Of a stretch of 54,147 nucleotides of DNA, positions 1 to 8,441 are shown piece by piece. The stretch spans positions 1-54,147 of the forward strand of contig DVGK01000142.1 in assembly GCA_018712785.1 (NCBI GenBank), in the 5' to 3' direction. Every line of letters starts with the position of its first letter. Position 1 is the stretch's first letter. This stretch comes from Candidatus Choladousia intestinavium (lineage in GTDB: Bacteria; Bacillota; Clostridia; Lachnospirales; Lachnospiraceae). A model generated the notes under the pieces. That model was not told the DNA's origin and ran no database searches. It saw nothing but the letters and a program-made list of their open reading frames with translations. Both the position numbers and the translations under genes were made by a program.

Positions 1-549
1 GGTAAAAACGGCAGGATCCGAGACTCTTCCGATCGTAATATGATCTTGTCCCTTGTATTTTTCCAGAGACAGGAAATCGTCTCTGGTTGTGATCTGTCTG
101 ACGCAGTCAAAATTTAGGGTTTCTTTCAGTCTCTGACATTTTTTATTATCCTCGTGGTAGCCTTCTATGCCAATTGCAGAAAAAATAACAGGTTTGTTAT
201 ACTCCTTTGCCAGTTCCAGAGTGACAGCGGTTCTCTCATAAAAAATTTGATATAAATAATTAAAGACAGGCGCCCCTCCGAAAATAATAAGGTCGCACTC
301 CTGGATAACGCTTCTTGCAGTGGCCAGCAGCTCCGGATCTTTAGTTTTTACATACTGCTTTGAGACAATGGCAGCGGCGCGGCTGTTAATCACAAAATCC
401 TCGGGGGAGAGTCCAAGATTCATCATAATGGTGGAGATCAGAGAAATATCACATGCCTCAATCACCTGATCTCCTACGTTGTCTGAATCCCTGTTTGTTA
501 AAAGAAGAATTCGATAGACTTTTGGTTGAACGTTCATTTCTTCAATCAT
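1..549 (-). CDS. Polysaccharide pyruvyl transferase family protein (5' part only)
   Basis: Open reading frame of 183 codons with no stop before the window edge, so the C-terminal part is missing. The protein begins MIEEMNVQPKVYRILLLTNR, followed by a DNVGDQ-type motif and IIFGGAPVFNYLY. This GD.gD and fGGg pattern is typical of the polysaccharide pyruvyl transferase (CsaB/WcaK) superfamily, which transfers pyruvate from PEP to surface sugars. The start at 549 is chosen because GAGAGG lies six bases upstream; a second in-frame ATG at 537 is less well placed. The gene is transcribed away from the rest of the window. The family call rests on the N-terminal third only, and the actual substrate is unknown. 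Confidence 0.75.
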   Translation of the reverse strand, partial: MIEEMNVQPKVYRILLLTNRDSDNVGDQVIEACDISLISTIMMNLGLSPEDFVINSRAAAIVSKQYVKTKDPELLATARSVIQECDLIIFGGAPVFNYLYQIFYERTAVTLELAKEYNKPVIFSAIGIEGYHEDNKKCQRLKETLNFDCVRQITTRDDFLSLEKYKGQDHITIGRVSDPAVFT

Positions 550-594
550 TTTTAACCTCTCAAATTTTTAATAGTTGCTCAAAACTTATTTTCT

Positions 595-623
595 ATTGTA
601 CCGTATAAAGATATGTCTGTACA
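595..623 (-). promoter_or_regulatory. Promoter for the leftward pyruvyltransferase gene
   Basis: On the minus strand TGTACA (618-623) and TACAAT (595-600) are separated by 17 bases, about 46 bases upstream of the start codon. It lies back-to-back with the rightward promoter at 654-682. Assigned from consensus match only. Confidence 0.45.
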
Positions 624-653
624 GAAATATTTGTGGAAAAATATTTTTAAAGG

Positions 654-682
654 TTGTGTGAAAGAAAAATCTTGGCTATAAT
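654..682 (+). promoter_or_regulatory. Promoter for the Lit-like membrane protein gene
   Basis: TTGTGT (654-659) and a perfect TATAAT (677-682) with 17-base spacing, 50 bases before the ATG at 732, which has AAGGAGG in front of it. Probably the start of the transcription unit running towards era and recO. Confidence 0.6.
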
Positions 683-731
683 GGATATCTTAGAGGAAAC
701 TGCATCTCTGGGACGTTAAGGAGGCGCACAG

Positions 732-1439
732 ATGAAGAAAAGGGATGAAAGGCCATTAAGGCCGCCGAGAATGATCAGCGGCAGCAATCTGTTTTTGGCA
801 TTTATAGGGGCCTTGTTTCTAATATGCGCGTCTGTAGTGCTGGTTCTGCATCTGCGGACGATTTACTATTTTGATATCGGGTATCTGAATCTGAAGGAAG
901 AGACGGGAATGAGCCGGTCAGAGATCCGGGAAAATTATGATGCCTTGATCGATTATAATCTTGTATATAAGGGGATTGACAAGCTGGAGTTTCCATCTTT
1001 TCCTATGTCGGAGTCAGGGGAGATTCATTTTGCTGAAGTGAAGAGGATCTTTGTGGCGATTCAGTGGCTGTTCCTGATTACCGGAGTTTTTACAGTGCTG
1101 GGACTGATACGTAAAATTCCCCGAAGGGATTTTGGAAGCCTGAAGCTGATTTCGATCCTGACGCTGCTGATTCCGGCCGTTCTGGGGATTCTGGCGGCTC
1201 TGAACTGGGAACAGTTTTTTGTGACCTTTCACCGCCTGTTCTTTAATAACGATTACTGGATCTTTAACCCCATGACGGATCCGGTGATCCGGATTCTTCC
1301 GGACACCTTTTTCGCTCACTGCGCGGCGGCGGTGCTGTTTTTCCTTGTGCTGGGCAGCCTGCTGACGGGAGCTCTGTATCGGATTCTGGTTCCCAGAAGA
1401 GGGTCGGCAGAGGCTCCGGTCGGGAGAAAAAGAAGATAA
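732..1439 (+). CDS. TIGR01906/DUF1461 (Lit-like) integral membrane protein
   Basis: 235 residues with four evident membrane segments, at about residues 20-42, 106-126, 139-158 and 193-217. The extracytoplasmic stretch before the last segment reads FHRLFFNNDYWIFNPMTDP, then VIRILPDTFF. This conserved pattern marks the TIGR01906/DUF1461 family. Members studied in enterococci and listeria (Lit) move an acyl chain within lipoproteins to give lyso-form lipoproteins; the His in FHRLFF matches a conserved histidine of that family. Whether this copy is a true Lit or only a relative cannot be decided from the sequence. It starts at an ATG behind AAGGAGG and precedes the M16 protease gene by 76 bases. 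Confidence 0.7.
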   Translation: MKKRDERPLRPPRMISGSNLFLAFIGALFLICASVVLVLHLRTIYYFDIGYLNLKEETGMSRSEIRENYDALIDYNLVYKGIDKLEFPSFPMSESGEIHFAEVKRIFVAIQWLFLITGVFTVLGLIRKIPRRDFGSLKLISILTLLIPAVLGILAALNWEQFFVTFHRLFFNNDYWIFNPMTDPVIRILPDTFFAHCAAAVLFFLVLGSLLTGALYRILVPRRGSAEAPVGRKRR

Positions 1440-1515
1440 GAGATTTTAAATGACTGAATGGATGCAGGAGTTCAAATATTGATAGGATTGTATTTCTGAG
1501 TAAAGGAGGAAGCAT

Positions 1516-4434
1516 ATGAAATTAGAAAATTTACCTCAGTATGAGCTGGTTCTTCGTGAACGTCTGGAGGATATCCGAACCGACGGATATCTGCTCCGGC
1601 ATAAAAAAAGCGGCGCCAGGATTCTCGTGCTGGAGAATGAGGACGAGAATAAAGTGTTTAATATCGCATTCCGGACGCCGCCGGAAAACAGCAAGGGGGT
1701 TGCCCATATACTGGAGCACAGCGTGCTGTGCGGAAGCCGGCTGTTCCCGGCTAAGGATCCCTTTGTGGAGCTGGTAAAGGGCTCGCTGAATACCTTTTTG
1801 AATGCCATGACCTATCCGGATAAGACCATGTATCCGGTGGCGAGCTGCAATGACAAGGATTTCCGCAATCTGATGCATGTCTATCTGGACGCGGTTTTTT
1901 ATCCGAATATTTATCATAAAAAAGAGATCTTTCTTCAGGAGGGATGGAGCTACCAGCTGGAGTCTCCTAAGGAAGAGCTGATCTACAATGGAGTGGTATA
2001 TAATGAGATGAAGGGCGTCTATTCTTCACCGGAGAGCGTGCTGGACTATGAGATTATGAAAAGCCTGTTCCCGGATACGACCTACGGGGTGGAATCCGGA
2101 GGAGCCCCGGAGTGGATCCCTCAGCTTTCTTATGAGGAATTTCTGGACTTCCACAGAAAATATTACCACCCGTCCAACAGTTATATCTATCTCTACGGAA
2201 ATATGGACGCGGAAGAACGGCTGAACTGGATGGATCGGGAATATCTGAGCTGCTTTGACAAAAAAGAGGTGGATTCCGCCATCCGTCTGCAGGAGCCCTT
2301 TGATCGTCCGGTGGAAAAAAGTCTCCCCTACTCTGTGGCGGAAAATGAGGGTACGGAGGAGAAGGATTACCTTTCCTACAACGCTGCGGCAGGAACCAGC
2401 CTGGACGTGCTTCTGTCCAATGCCTTCGCGGTACTGGAGTATGCCCTTCTCTCATCCCCGGGGGCGGTTCTGAAGCAGGCTCTGCTGGACGCGGGCGTCG
2501 GAAAGGATATTTTAGGTTCCTATGACAGCGGAATTTACCAGCCGGTCTTCAGTATTATCGCGAAGAATACAAGCAAAGATAAGAAAGAAGAGTTCCTGCG
2601 GATTATTCGGGAAGAGCTTGAGAAGGCAGCCAGCCAGGGCGTGGATCGGGATGCCCTGTATGCCGGCATTAATATTATGGAATTTAAGGCCAGGGAAGCG
2701 GATTACGGTTCCTATCCCAAAGGGCTGATCTATGGGATTAATGTGTTTGACACGTGGCTCTACGACGAGAACAGGCCTTTTGATTATCTGAAGCTGGATG
2801 TGTATGGAAAGCTGCGTCAGAAGGTGGAAGAGGGATATTTTGAAGAGATTATCCGCAGATATCTGCTTGAAAATACCCATGTCTCCGTGGTGATTCTGCA
2901 GCCGGAGCCTGGTCTTACAGAGCAGAAGGACAGGGCCGTCCGGGAGAAGCTGAAGGCTTATAAGGAATCTCTCACTAAGGAGGAGCTGGAGGCGCTGATC
3001 CGGCAGACGGAAAACTTAAGAAAATTCCAGGAAACGCCTTCCACACAGGAGGAGCTGGAGAAGATTCCCATGCTTGCAAGAGAGGATATCGGGAAAGAAG
3101 CCAGAAAGTTTTCCAACACTTCTTTAGCCTGGGAGGGGATTCCGGTTCTCCATCACGATCTGTTTACCAATGGAATTGCCTATCTGGATTTCCTTTTTGA
3201 AATCAAGAGGATTTCCCGGGAGGAAATTCCATATCTGGGAATTCTCAAGGCAGTCCTTGGAATGGTGGATACAGAGAATTATTCTTATGGGACTCTGAAC
3301 TATGAGATTAATAAAAATACAGGAGGAATCAGCGCGGGGATCAGTGTCTTTCCGGTTCTGAAGGAGGAAAACCGATGCCGCGTTTTCCTGGGAATCAAGG
3401 CCAGAGCTCTGTATGACCAGCTTCCTTTCGTGTTCCGAATGACAGAGGAGATTCTGTGCAGAACGAAACTGGAAAATGACCGGCGGCTTTATGAGATTCT
3501 TGCCATGCAGAAATCCAGAATGTCCATGTATTTAAGCTCCTCCGGCCATGGAACCGCCGCGGTCAGAGCCATGTCTTATTTCTCTGAGACCGGGGCCTAC
3601 AATGATTCGGTCAGCGGTATCCGCTATTACCGCCTGCTGGAAGAGCTGGAAGGCAATTTCCAGGAGAAGAAGGAGGAGCTGAAGGCTGTTCTGAAAGGAA
3701 TGCTGGATAAGCTGGTGTGCAGGGACGGTTTCCTTTTAAGCGTCACCTGCGACGAAGAAGGGCTTCAGGCTGTAAGGGAAGCAGGAGGCGAGTTCCTTTG
3801 CAGGCTGCCGGAAGGAAAGGGAGAGATTTTGAACAGTCATCCAACGCTGGCTGTGGGGAACGAAGGATTTACCACTCCGGGACAGGTGCAGTACGTGGCC
3901 AGAGCAGGAAACTTCAGAAAAGGCGGGTTTGATTATAAAGGAACCCTGCAGCTTCTGAAGGTGCTTATGAGTTACGATTACCTTTGGAATCATATACGGG
4001 TAAAGGGAGGCGCTTACGGCTGCATGAGCTCCTTTGGAAAGAGCGGCGACGCCTACTTTGTTTCCTATCGAGATCCCAATCTGGAGAAGACGAATCAGGT
4101 TTACGAGGGGATTCCGGAGTATCTGGAAAACTTTACGGCCACAGAGCGGGATATGACAAAATATATTATCGGAACTATCAGTGATCTGGATATGCCGCTT
4201 ACTCCGTCCACGGCAGGAAGCCGGTCTCTCCACGCGCATATCAGCGGCATTACCGATGAGGAAGTGCAGCGGGAGAGAAATGAAATTCTGGAGGCGGAGC
4301 CTGAGGATGTGCGCGGCCTGGCTCCTTTGGTAAGGGAAATCCTTCGGCAGGATCATCTGTGTGTAATCGGAAATGAAACAAAGCTCAAGGAGGCGGAAGG
4401 GCTGTTTGGACGGCTGGAGCCTCTGGCAGATTAA
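1516..4434 (+). CDS. M16C zinc metallopeptidase (presequence-protease/insulinase family)
   Basis: 972 residues, the usual size for the fused two-half M16C peptidases such as PreP/Cym1. The inverted zinc motif HxxEH is intact at His64-Ile-Leu-Glu67-His68, followed by SVLCGS and the DPFVELVKGSLNTFLNA signature. The distal zinc ligand is likely Glu164 in YNEMKGVYS. The region around residues 460-700 corresponds to the M16C-associated domain, and the C-terminal half has GGAYG near residue 834. Eukaryotic relatives degrade short unfolded peptides inside a closed chamber. No signal peptide is seen, so it is probably a cytoplasmic oligopeptidase. Strong AAAGGAGG Shine-Dalgarno. The next gene, era, starts 16 bases after the stop, suggesting one transcript. 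Confidence 0.92.
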   Translation: MKLENLPQYELVLRERLEDIRTDGYLLRHKKSGARILVLENEDENKVFNIAFRTPPENSKGVAHILEHSVLCGSRLFPAKDPFVELVKGSLNTFLNAMTYPDKTMYPVASCNDKDFRNLMHVYLDAVFYPNIYHKKEIFLQEGWSYQLESPKEELIYNGVVYNEMKGVYSSPESVLDYEIMKSLFPDTTYGVESGGAPEWIPQLSYEEFLDFHRKYYHPSNSYIYLYGNMDAEERLNWMDREYLSCFDKKEVDSAIRLQEPFDRPVEKSLPYSVAENEGTEEKDYLSYNAAAGTSLDVLLSNAFAVLEYALLSSPGAVLKQALLDAGVGKDILGSYDSGIYQPVFSIIAKNTSKDKKEEFLRIIREELEKAASQGVDRDALYAGINIMEFKAREADYGSYPKGLIYGINVFDTWLYDENRPFDYLKLDVYGKLRQKVEEGYFEEIIRRYLLENTHVSVVILQPEPGLTEQKDRAVREKLKAYKESLTKEELEALIRQTENLRKFQETPSTQEELEKIPMLAREDIGKEARKFSNTSLAWEGIPVLHHDLFTNGIAYLDFLFEIKRISREEIPYLGILKAVLGMVDTENYSYGTLNYEINKNTGGISAGISVFPVLKEENRCRVFLGIKARALYDQLPFVFRMTEEILCRTKLENDRRLYEILAMQKSRMSMYLSSSGHGTAAVRAMSYFSETGAYNDSVSGIRYYRLLEELEGNFQEKKEELKAVLKGMLDKLVCRDGFLLSVTCDEEGLQAVREAGGEFLCRLPEGKGEILNSHPTLAVGNEGFTTPGQVQYVARAGNFRKGGFDYKGTLQLLKVLMSYDYLWNHIRVKGGAYGCMSSFGKSGDAYFVSYRDPNLEKTNQVYEGIPEYLENFTATERDMTKYIIGTISDLDMPLTPSTAGSRSLHAHISGITDEEVQRERNEILEAEPEDVRGLAPLVREILRQDHLCVIGNETKLKEAEGLFGRLEPLAD

Positions 4435-4450
4435 GAGGGACGGAAGATTT

Positions 4451-5359
4451 ATGGAAGATAAAAAATATAAATCCGGGTTTGCCGCGTTGATCGGCAGACC
4501 CAATGTGGGGAAGTCTACCTTGATGAATCATCTGATCGGCCAGAAGATCGCGATTACTTCTAAAAGGCCCCAGACCACCAGAAACCGGATTCAGACGGTC
4601 TATACAAGTGAGAAGGGGCAGATCGTCTTTCTGGATACGCCCGGCATTCACAAGGCCAAGAACAAGCTGGGAGAGTATATGGTACAGGTGGCGGAGCGGA
4701 CCCTTAAGGAAGTGGATGTGATCCTGTGGCTGGTGGAGCCGGATTCCTATATCGGAAAGGGTGACCGCCGGATTGCGGAGCAGCTGAAGAAGATTCCGGT
4801 TCCGGTGATTCTGGTTATGAATAAGATGGACACAGTGGATAAGAGGGACCTGGCCGGTTTCCTGGACGCCTACCGGGAGGTGGGGGACTTTGCGGAAATG
4901 ACAGCCGTATCGGCTCTGCGGAGCCTGAATCTGGAAGGGCTTTTGGAGATGATTTTTAAGTATCTTCCCTACGGCCCTAAGTTCTATGACGACGATACGG
5001 TGACAGACCAGCCCCAGCGTCAGATCGTGGCGGAGATGATCCGGGAAAAGGCCCTTCGATGTCTGGAGGAGGAGATTCCCCACGGAATCGCCGTTTCCAT
5101 TGAGCAGATGAAGGAGAGGCCCGGGGGGAAGATTACAGATATCGAAGCCACGATCATCTGTGAAAGGGAGTCCCACAAGGGGATCGTCATCGGAAAGGGC
5201 GGCGAGATGCTCCGCAGGATCGGCTCCCAGGCCAGAAGAGACATTGAAGGAATGCTGGAGCAGAAGGTCAACCTTCAGCTCTGGGTGAAGGTCAAGCGGG
5301 ACTGGCGGGACAGCGACTATATGATTAAGAATTTCGGATATGATAAGAAGGAATTATAG
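4451..5359 (+). CDS. era: GTPase Era
   Basis: 302 residues from the ATG at 4451, matching the family length of about 300. The frame stays open 78 bases further upstream into the M16 gene, but that extension has no homology and no ribosome site. G1 is GRPNVGKST, G3 is DTPG, G4 is NKMD, and the C-terminal KH domain carries GIVIGKGGEMLRRIG. Era binds the 3' end of 16S rRNA and helps mature the 30S subunit at the inner face of the membrane. It sits between the M16C peptidase and recO; era followed by recO is a common arrangement in Firmicutes. Confidence 0.97.
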   Translation: MEDKKYKSGFAALIGRPNVGKSTLMNHLIGQKIAITSKRPQTTRNRIQTVYTSEKGQIVFLDTPGIHKAKNKLGEYMVQVAERTLKEVDVILWLVEPDSYIGKGDRRIAEQLKKIPVPVILVMNKMDTVDKRDLAGFLDAYREVGDFAEMTAVSALRSLNLEGLLEMIFKYLPYGPKFYDDDTVTDQPQRQIVAEMIREKALRCLEEEIPHGIAVSIEQMKERPGGKITDIEATIICERESHKGIVIGKGGEMLRRIGSQARRDIEGMLEQKVNLQLWVKVKRDWRDSDYMIKNFGYDKKEL

Positions 5360-5364
5360 TCAAG

Positions 5365-6024
5365 ATGAGCGAACCTTTAAAGCTTACGGGAATGGTGCTC
5401 TCTGCCGCCCCGGCCGGGGAGTACGATAAAAGAGTGGTGATTCTCACAAAGGAGCGGGGAAAGCTGGCAGCCTTCGCCAGAGGGGCCAGAAGGACGGCAA
5501 GCCAGCTCCTTGCCCCCTGCAATCCCTTTTCTTTCGGGAGCTTCATTCTGTATGAGGGAAGAAATTCCTATACGCTGGTTCAGGCCGATATTTCCAATTA
5601 TTTTCTTGAGCTGAAAGAGGATTTTGCCGGTACCTGCTACGGTATCTACTTTATGGAGGTGGCGGATTACTATACAAGAGAGAATCTGGACGGAGGACCG
5701 ATGCTGAATCTTCTGTATGTCTCTCTGAAAGCTCTGGCAAATCAGAGGCTGGACAATGAGCTGGTCCGCTGTGTCTTTGAGATGAAGGCTATGATCCTCA
5801 ATGGCGAATACCCCTTTGATGTAATACAGGATCCGGGTCTTCAGGAGGCCACCAGGTATGCTCTTGCCTACGTGGTCAACGCGCCTGCGGGCCATCTTTA
5901 TACTTTTACTCTGAAGCCGGAGATACTGGAAGAGTTTAAAAGGGTTCAGCAGAAGCTGAACCGGAAAAACATAGACCGTCCTTTTAAATCCCTGGAAATT
6001 CTGAAGACCATGCTTGAAATGTAG
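5365..6024 (+). CDS. recO: DNA repair protein RecO, zinc-finger-less form
   Basis: 219 residues. The N-terminal OB fold is recognisable from GMVLSAAPAGEYDKRVVILTK and ARGARRTAS. The C-terminal helical domain ends FKSLEILKTML, which is typical for RecO. RecO loads RecA with RecR and anneals single-stranded DNA during recombinational repair. Many RecO proteins carry a four-cysteine zinc site in the helical domain. Here that region (about residues 130-175) has no cysteine pair and the protein is shorter than the usual 240-250 residues. The start lies five bases after the era stop, with AAGGA inside the end of era, so translation is probably coupled. Confidence 0.92.
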   Translation: MSEPLKLTGMVLSAAPAGEYDKRVVILTKERGKLAAFARGARRTASQLLAPCNPFSFGSFILYEGRNSYTLVQADISNYFLELKEDFAGTCYGIYFMEVADYYTRENLDGGPMLNLLYVSLKALANQRLDNELVRCVFEMKAMILNGEYPFDVIQDPGLQEATRYALAYVVNAPAGHLYTFTLKPEILEEFKRVQQKLNRKNIDRPFKSLEILKTMLEM

Positions 6025-6052
6025 GTTCACGCTTTACAGGGAGGGATTTTCT

Positions 6053-6109
6053 ATGTATAATATATTGGATTCATTTACAGAAAAGGCCGCGATGCCTTTG
6101 TCTGTTTAA
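6053..6109 (+). CDS. Candidate 18-residue small ORF upstream of lipoprotein gene
   Basis: ATG at 6053 sits seven bases behind AGGGAGGG (6038-6045), a near-perfect ribosome site that serves no other gene. It encodes MYNILDSFTEKAAMPLSV and stops at TAA 6107-6109. It is followed directly by a small hairpin and then by the Shine-Dalgarno of the lipoprotein gene. It could be a leader peptide, a true microprotein or the decayed start of a lost gene. No family is recognised, and the ribosome site is the only positive evidence. Confidence 0.4.
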   Translation: MYNILDSFTEKAAMPLSV

Positions 6110-6110
6110 G

Positions 6111-6127
6111 TGCCGCCGGAAGCGGCA
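6111..6127 (+). other. Short GC hairpin between small ORF and lipoprotein gene
   Basis: TGCCGC (6111-6116) pairs with GCGGCA (6122-6127) around a five-base loop, two bases after the small ORF stop and 11 bases before AGGAGG of the next gene. There is no T-run, so it is not a terminator; it could tune translation of the lipoprotein. Confidence 0.35.
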
Positions 6128-6149
6128 TATCCGTTTAGGAGGAGAAGAT

Positions 6150-6914
6150 GTGAAGGGAAAAATCATGCCGGAAGCGGCAGACCTTTATGGCCGCGGCAGG
6201 CGCGGCGGACGATACGTGATAAGAGGGGCAGCATTGGCGGCAGCGGCAATGCTCCTGCTTGGCGGATGTGATATGCTGAATCAGGAGGAGTACAGCCCCG
6301 GGGAACCGGACTCTGTTTCCGTCGCTAAGGACGGGACGATTACAGAGTATGTCAGTGAGACCCTTGGGGAAGCTTACTACGATGAGACAGAATTGGAGGG
6401 AATGATTTCCTCTGAGGTAAACGCCTATAACCAGGAGAATGGGGAAGGCTCTGTCACAGTGAGAAGCATGGAGATTCAGGATGGAAAGGCGGATCTTGTG
6501 CTGGAGTTTGCCTCTGCGGAAGATTTTGCTTCCTTTAATAATATAGAGTTTTATTACGGCTCCATTATCAATGCGCAGCTGGCCGGCTATCTTTTTGATA
6601 CTGACTTCAAGCAGGTCAGGGACGGCGTTGTGGAAGGAGATGCGGTCTCTGCCAGCCAGGCGATGCAGGATATGTCAGCGCAGGTGCTGATTGTGGAGGG
6701 ACCGCTGGAGGTAAGGGTTCCGGGAAGCGTCACTTACACCAGTACCAATTCAGAGGTGCTTTCTGAATCAGTGGTGAATGCTACCGGAGAGTCTGACGAG
6801 GAAGACCAGGAGGAGCTGATCCTGCCTTCCAATGCTGTCTATACCAAGAGTGAAGAAAGCTTTGAGGAGCAGGCAGCCGGAAAAAGAGTTTACATTATTT
6901 TTGAACAAGAATAG
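6150..6914 (+). CDS. Putative lipoprotein of unknown function
   Basis: 254 residues from a GTG start seven bases behind AGGAGG. The nearby ATG at 6148 is followed at once by TGA and cannot be used. After an unusually long, arginine-rich N-region comes a hydrophobic stretch and the lipobox LLGGC, with Cys40 as the likely lipidated residue. The mature part is acidic. It contains a segment around residues 80-130 ([20 protein letters not shown]) that looks like a small alpha/beta domain of Clostridia lipoproteins. I do not recognise a characterised family. It sits between recO and glyQS, 20 bases before glyQS. Confidence 0.7.
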   Translation: MKGKIMPEAADLYGRGRRGGRYVIRGAALAAAAMLLLGGCDMLNQEEYSPGEPDSVSVAKDGTITEYVSETLGEAYYDETELEGMISSEVNAYNQENGEGSVTVRSMEIQDGKADLVLEFASAEDFASFNNIEFYYGSIINAQLAGYLFDTDFKQVRDGVVEGDAVSASQAMQDMSAQVLIVEGPLEVRVPGSVTYTSTNSEVLSESVVNATGESDEEDQEELILPSNAVYTKSEESFEEQAAGKRVYIIFEQE

Positions 6915-6934
6915 AAAGCTGGAGGAGAAAGATT

Positions 6935-8323
6935 ATGGAAAAGACCATGGAAAAGATTGTAGCGCTGGCTAAGGGCAGAGGTTTTGTATATCCCGGTTCA
7001 GAAATCTACGGCGGACTGGCAAACACCTGGGATTATGGAAATCTTGGGGTTGAGCTGAAGAACAATGTAAAGAAAGCCTGGTGGAAGAAATTTATAACGG
7101 AAAACCCCTACAACGTAGGAGTAGACTGCGCGATTCTCATGAATCCCCAGACATGGGTGGCTTCCGGACATCTGGGCGGTTTTGCGGATCCCCTGATGGA
7201 CTGCCGCGAGTGTCATGAGAGATTCCGGGCCGATAAGCTGATTGAAGATTTCTGCAAGGAAAAAGGAATGGAGCTTCCAAAGCCCATCGACGCCTTTTCC
7301 CAGCAGGAGATGCAGGACTTCATCGAGGAGCACCAGATTCCCTGTCCCACCTGCGGCAAGCATAATTTTACAGAGATCCGTCAGTTCAATCTGATGTTCA
7401 AGACCTTTCAGGGCGTGACGGAGGATGCCAAGAATACAGTGTATCTCCGTCCTGAAACAGCCCAGGGTATCTTCGTAAACTTTAAAAACGTACAGAGAAC
7501 CTCCAGAAAGAAGCTGCCCTTCGGAATCGGCCAGATCGGAAAATCCTTCCGCAATGAGATTACTCCCGGAAACTTTACCTTCCGTACAAGAGAATTTGAA
7601 CAGATGGAACTGGAATTCTTCTGTGTGCCGGGGACGGACCTGGAGTGGTTCCAGTACTGGAGAAGCTTCTGCATCAACTGGCTGAAAAGCCTTGGCATGA
7701 AAGACGAGGAGATGCGGGTGCGGGATCATACGCCGGAGGAGCTCTGCTTCTACAGCAAAGGCACCACGGACATCGAGTTCCTCTTCCCCTTCGGCTGGGG
7801 CGAGCTGTGGGGCATCGCGGATCGTACCGATTATGACCTGAGCCAGCACCAGAAGGTGTCCGGACAGGATATGACGTATTTTGATGATGAGAAGAAGGAA
7901 AAATACATTCCGTATGTGATTGAGCCCTCCCTGGGAGCGGACCGGGTCGTGCTGGCCTTCCTCTGCAGCGCCTACGACGAAGAGGAGCTGGAGGGCGGAG
8001 ATATGCGGACGGTTCTCCATTTCCATCCGGCCCTGGCTCCGGTAAAGGTAGGAGTGCTGCCTCTGTCCAAAAAGCTGAATGAGGGAGCGGAGAAGGTATA
8101 CACCATGCTTTCCAAATATTTTAACTGTGAGTTTGATGACCGGGGAAATATCGGGAAGAGATACCGCAGACAGGATGAGATCGGAACGCCCTTCTGCGTA
8201 ACGTATGATTTCGATTCTGAGACCGATGGAGCGGTAACGGTGCGCGACCGTGACACCATGCTCCAGGAGAGGGTAAAGATCGAAGATCTGAAAGCTTATT
8301 TCGAGAAAAAGCTTGAATTCTAA
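6935..8323 (+). CDS. glyQS: Glycyl-tRNA synthetase (single-chain, alpha2 type)
   Basis: 462 residues, the size of the bacterial/archaeal alpha2 class II enzyme rather than the alpha2beta2 form. The sequence opens [20 protein letters not shown]. Class II motif 2 is seen as [29 protein letters not shown] and motif 3 as [27 protein letters not shown] plus CPTCGKH insertion (residues about 90-146) resembles the zinc-ribbon insertion of this family. The C-terminal anticodon-binding domain starts at [13 protein letters not shown]. It charges tRNA-Gly. No T-box leader is visible upstream, so the gene is probably co-transcribed with the genes before it. Confidence 0.97.
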   Translation: MEKTMEKIVALAKGRGFVYPGSEIYGGLANTWDYGNLGVELKNNVKKAWWKKFITENPYNVGVDCAILMNPQTWVASGHLGGFADPLMDCRECHERFRADKLIEDFCKEKGMELPKPIDAFSQQEMQDFIEEHQIPCPTCGKHNFTEIRQFNLMFKTFQGVTEDAKNTVYLRPETAQGIFVNFKNVQRTSRKKLPFGIGQIGKSFRNEITPGNFTFRTREFEQMELEFFCVPGTDLEWFQYWRSFCINWLKSLGMKDEEMRVRDHTPEELCFYSKGTTDIEFLFPFGWGELWGIADRTDYDLSQHQKVSGQDMTYFDDEKKEKYIPYVIEPSLGADRVVLAFLCSAYDEEELEGGDMRTVLHFHPALAPVKVGVLPLSKKLNEGAEKVYTMLSKYFNCEFDDRGNIGKRYRRQDEIGTPFCVTYDFDSETDGAVTVRDRDTMLQERVKIEDLKAYFEKKLEF

Positions 8324-8376
8324 TATTTTTATACGGAAAATTAATTTTTGCTATGGTAAAATAAAACAATCTGTAC

Positions 8377-8382
8377 TATAAT
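8377..8382 (+). promoter_or_regulatory. Probable -10 box of the pfp promoter
   Basis: A perfect TATAAT 60 bases before the pfp ATG, in a 118-base AT-rich gap after glyQS. No good -35 hexamer lies 16-18 bases upstream (TGGTAA at 17), so the call is tentative. Confidence 0.4.
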
Positions 8383-8441
8383 TAGACAGATGCTGTATGA
8401 AGTAAAAAAATACTTTTCAAACTGACAGGAGGATTTATCAA

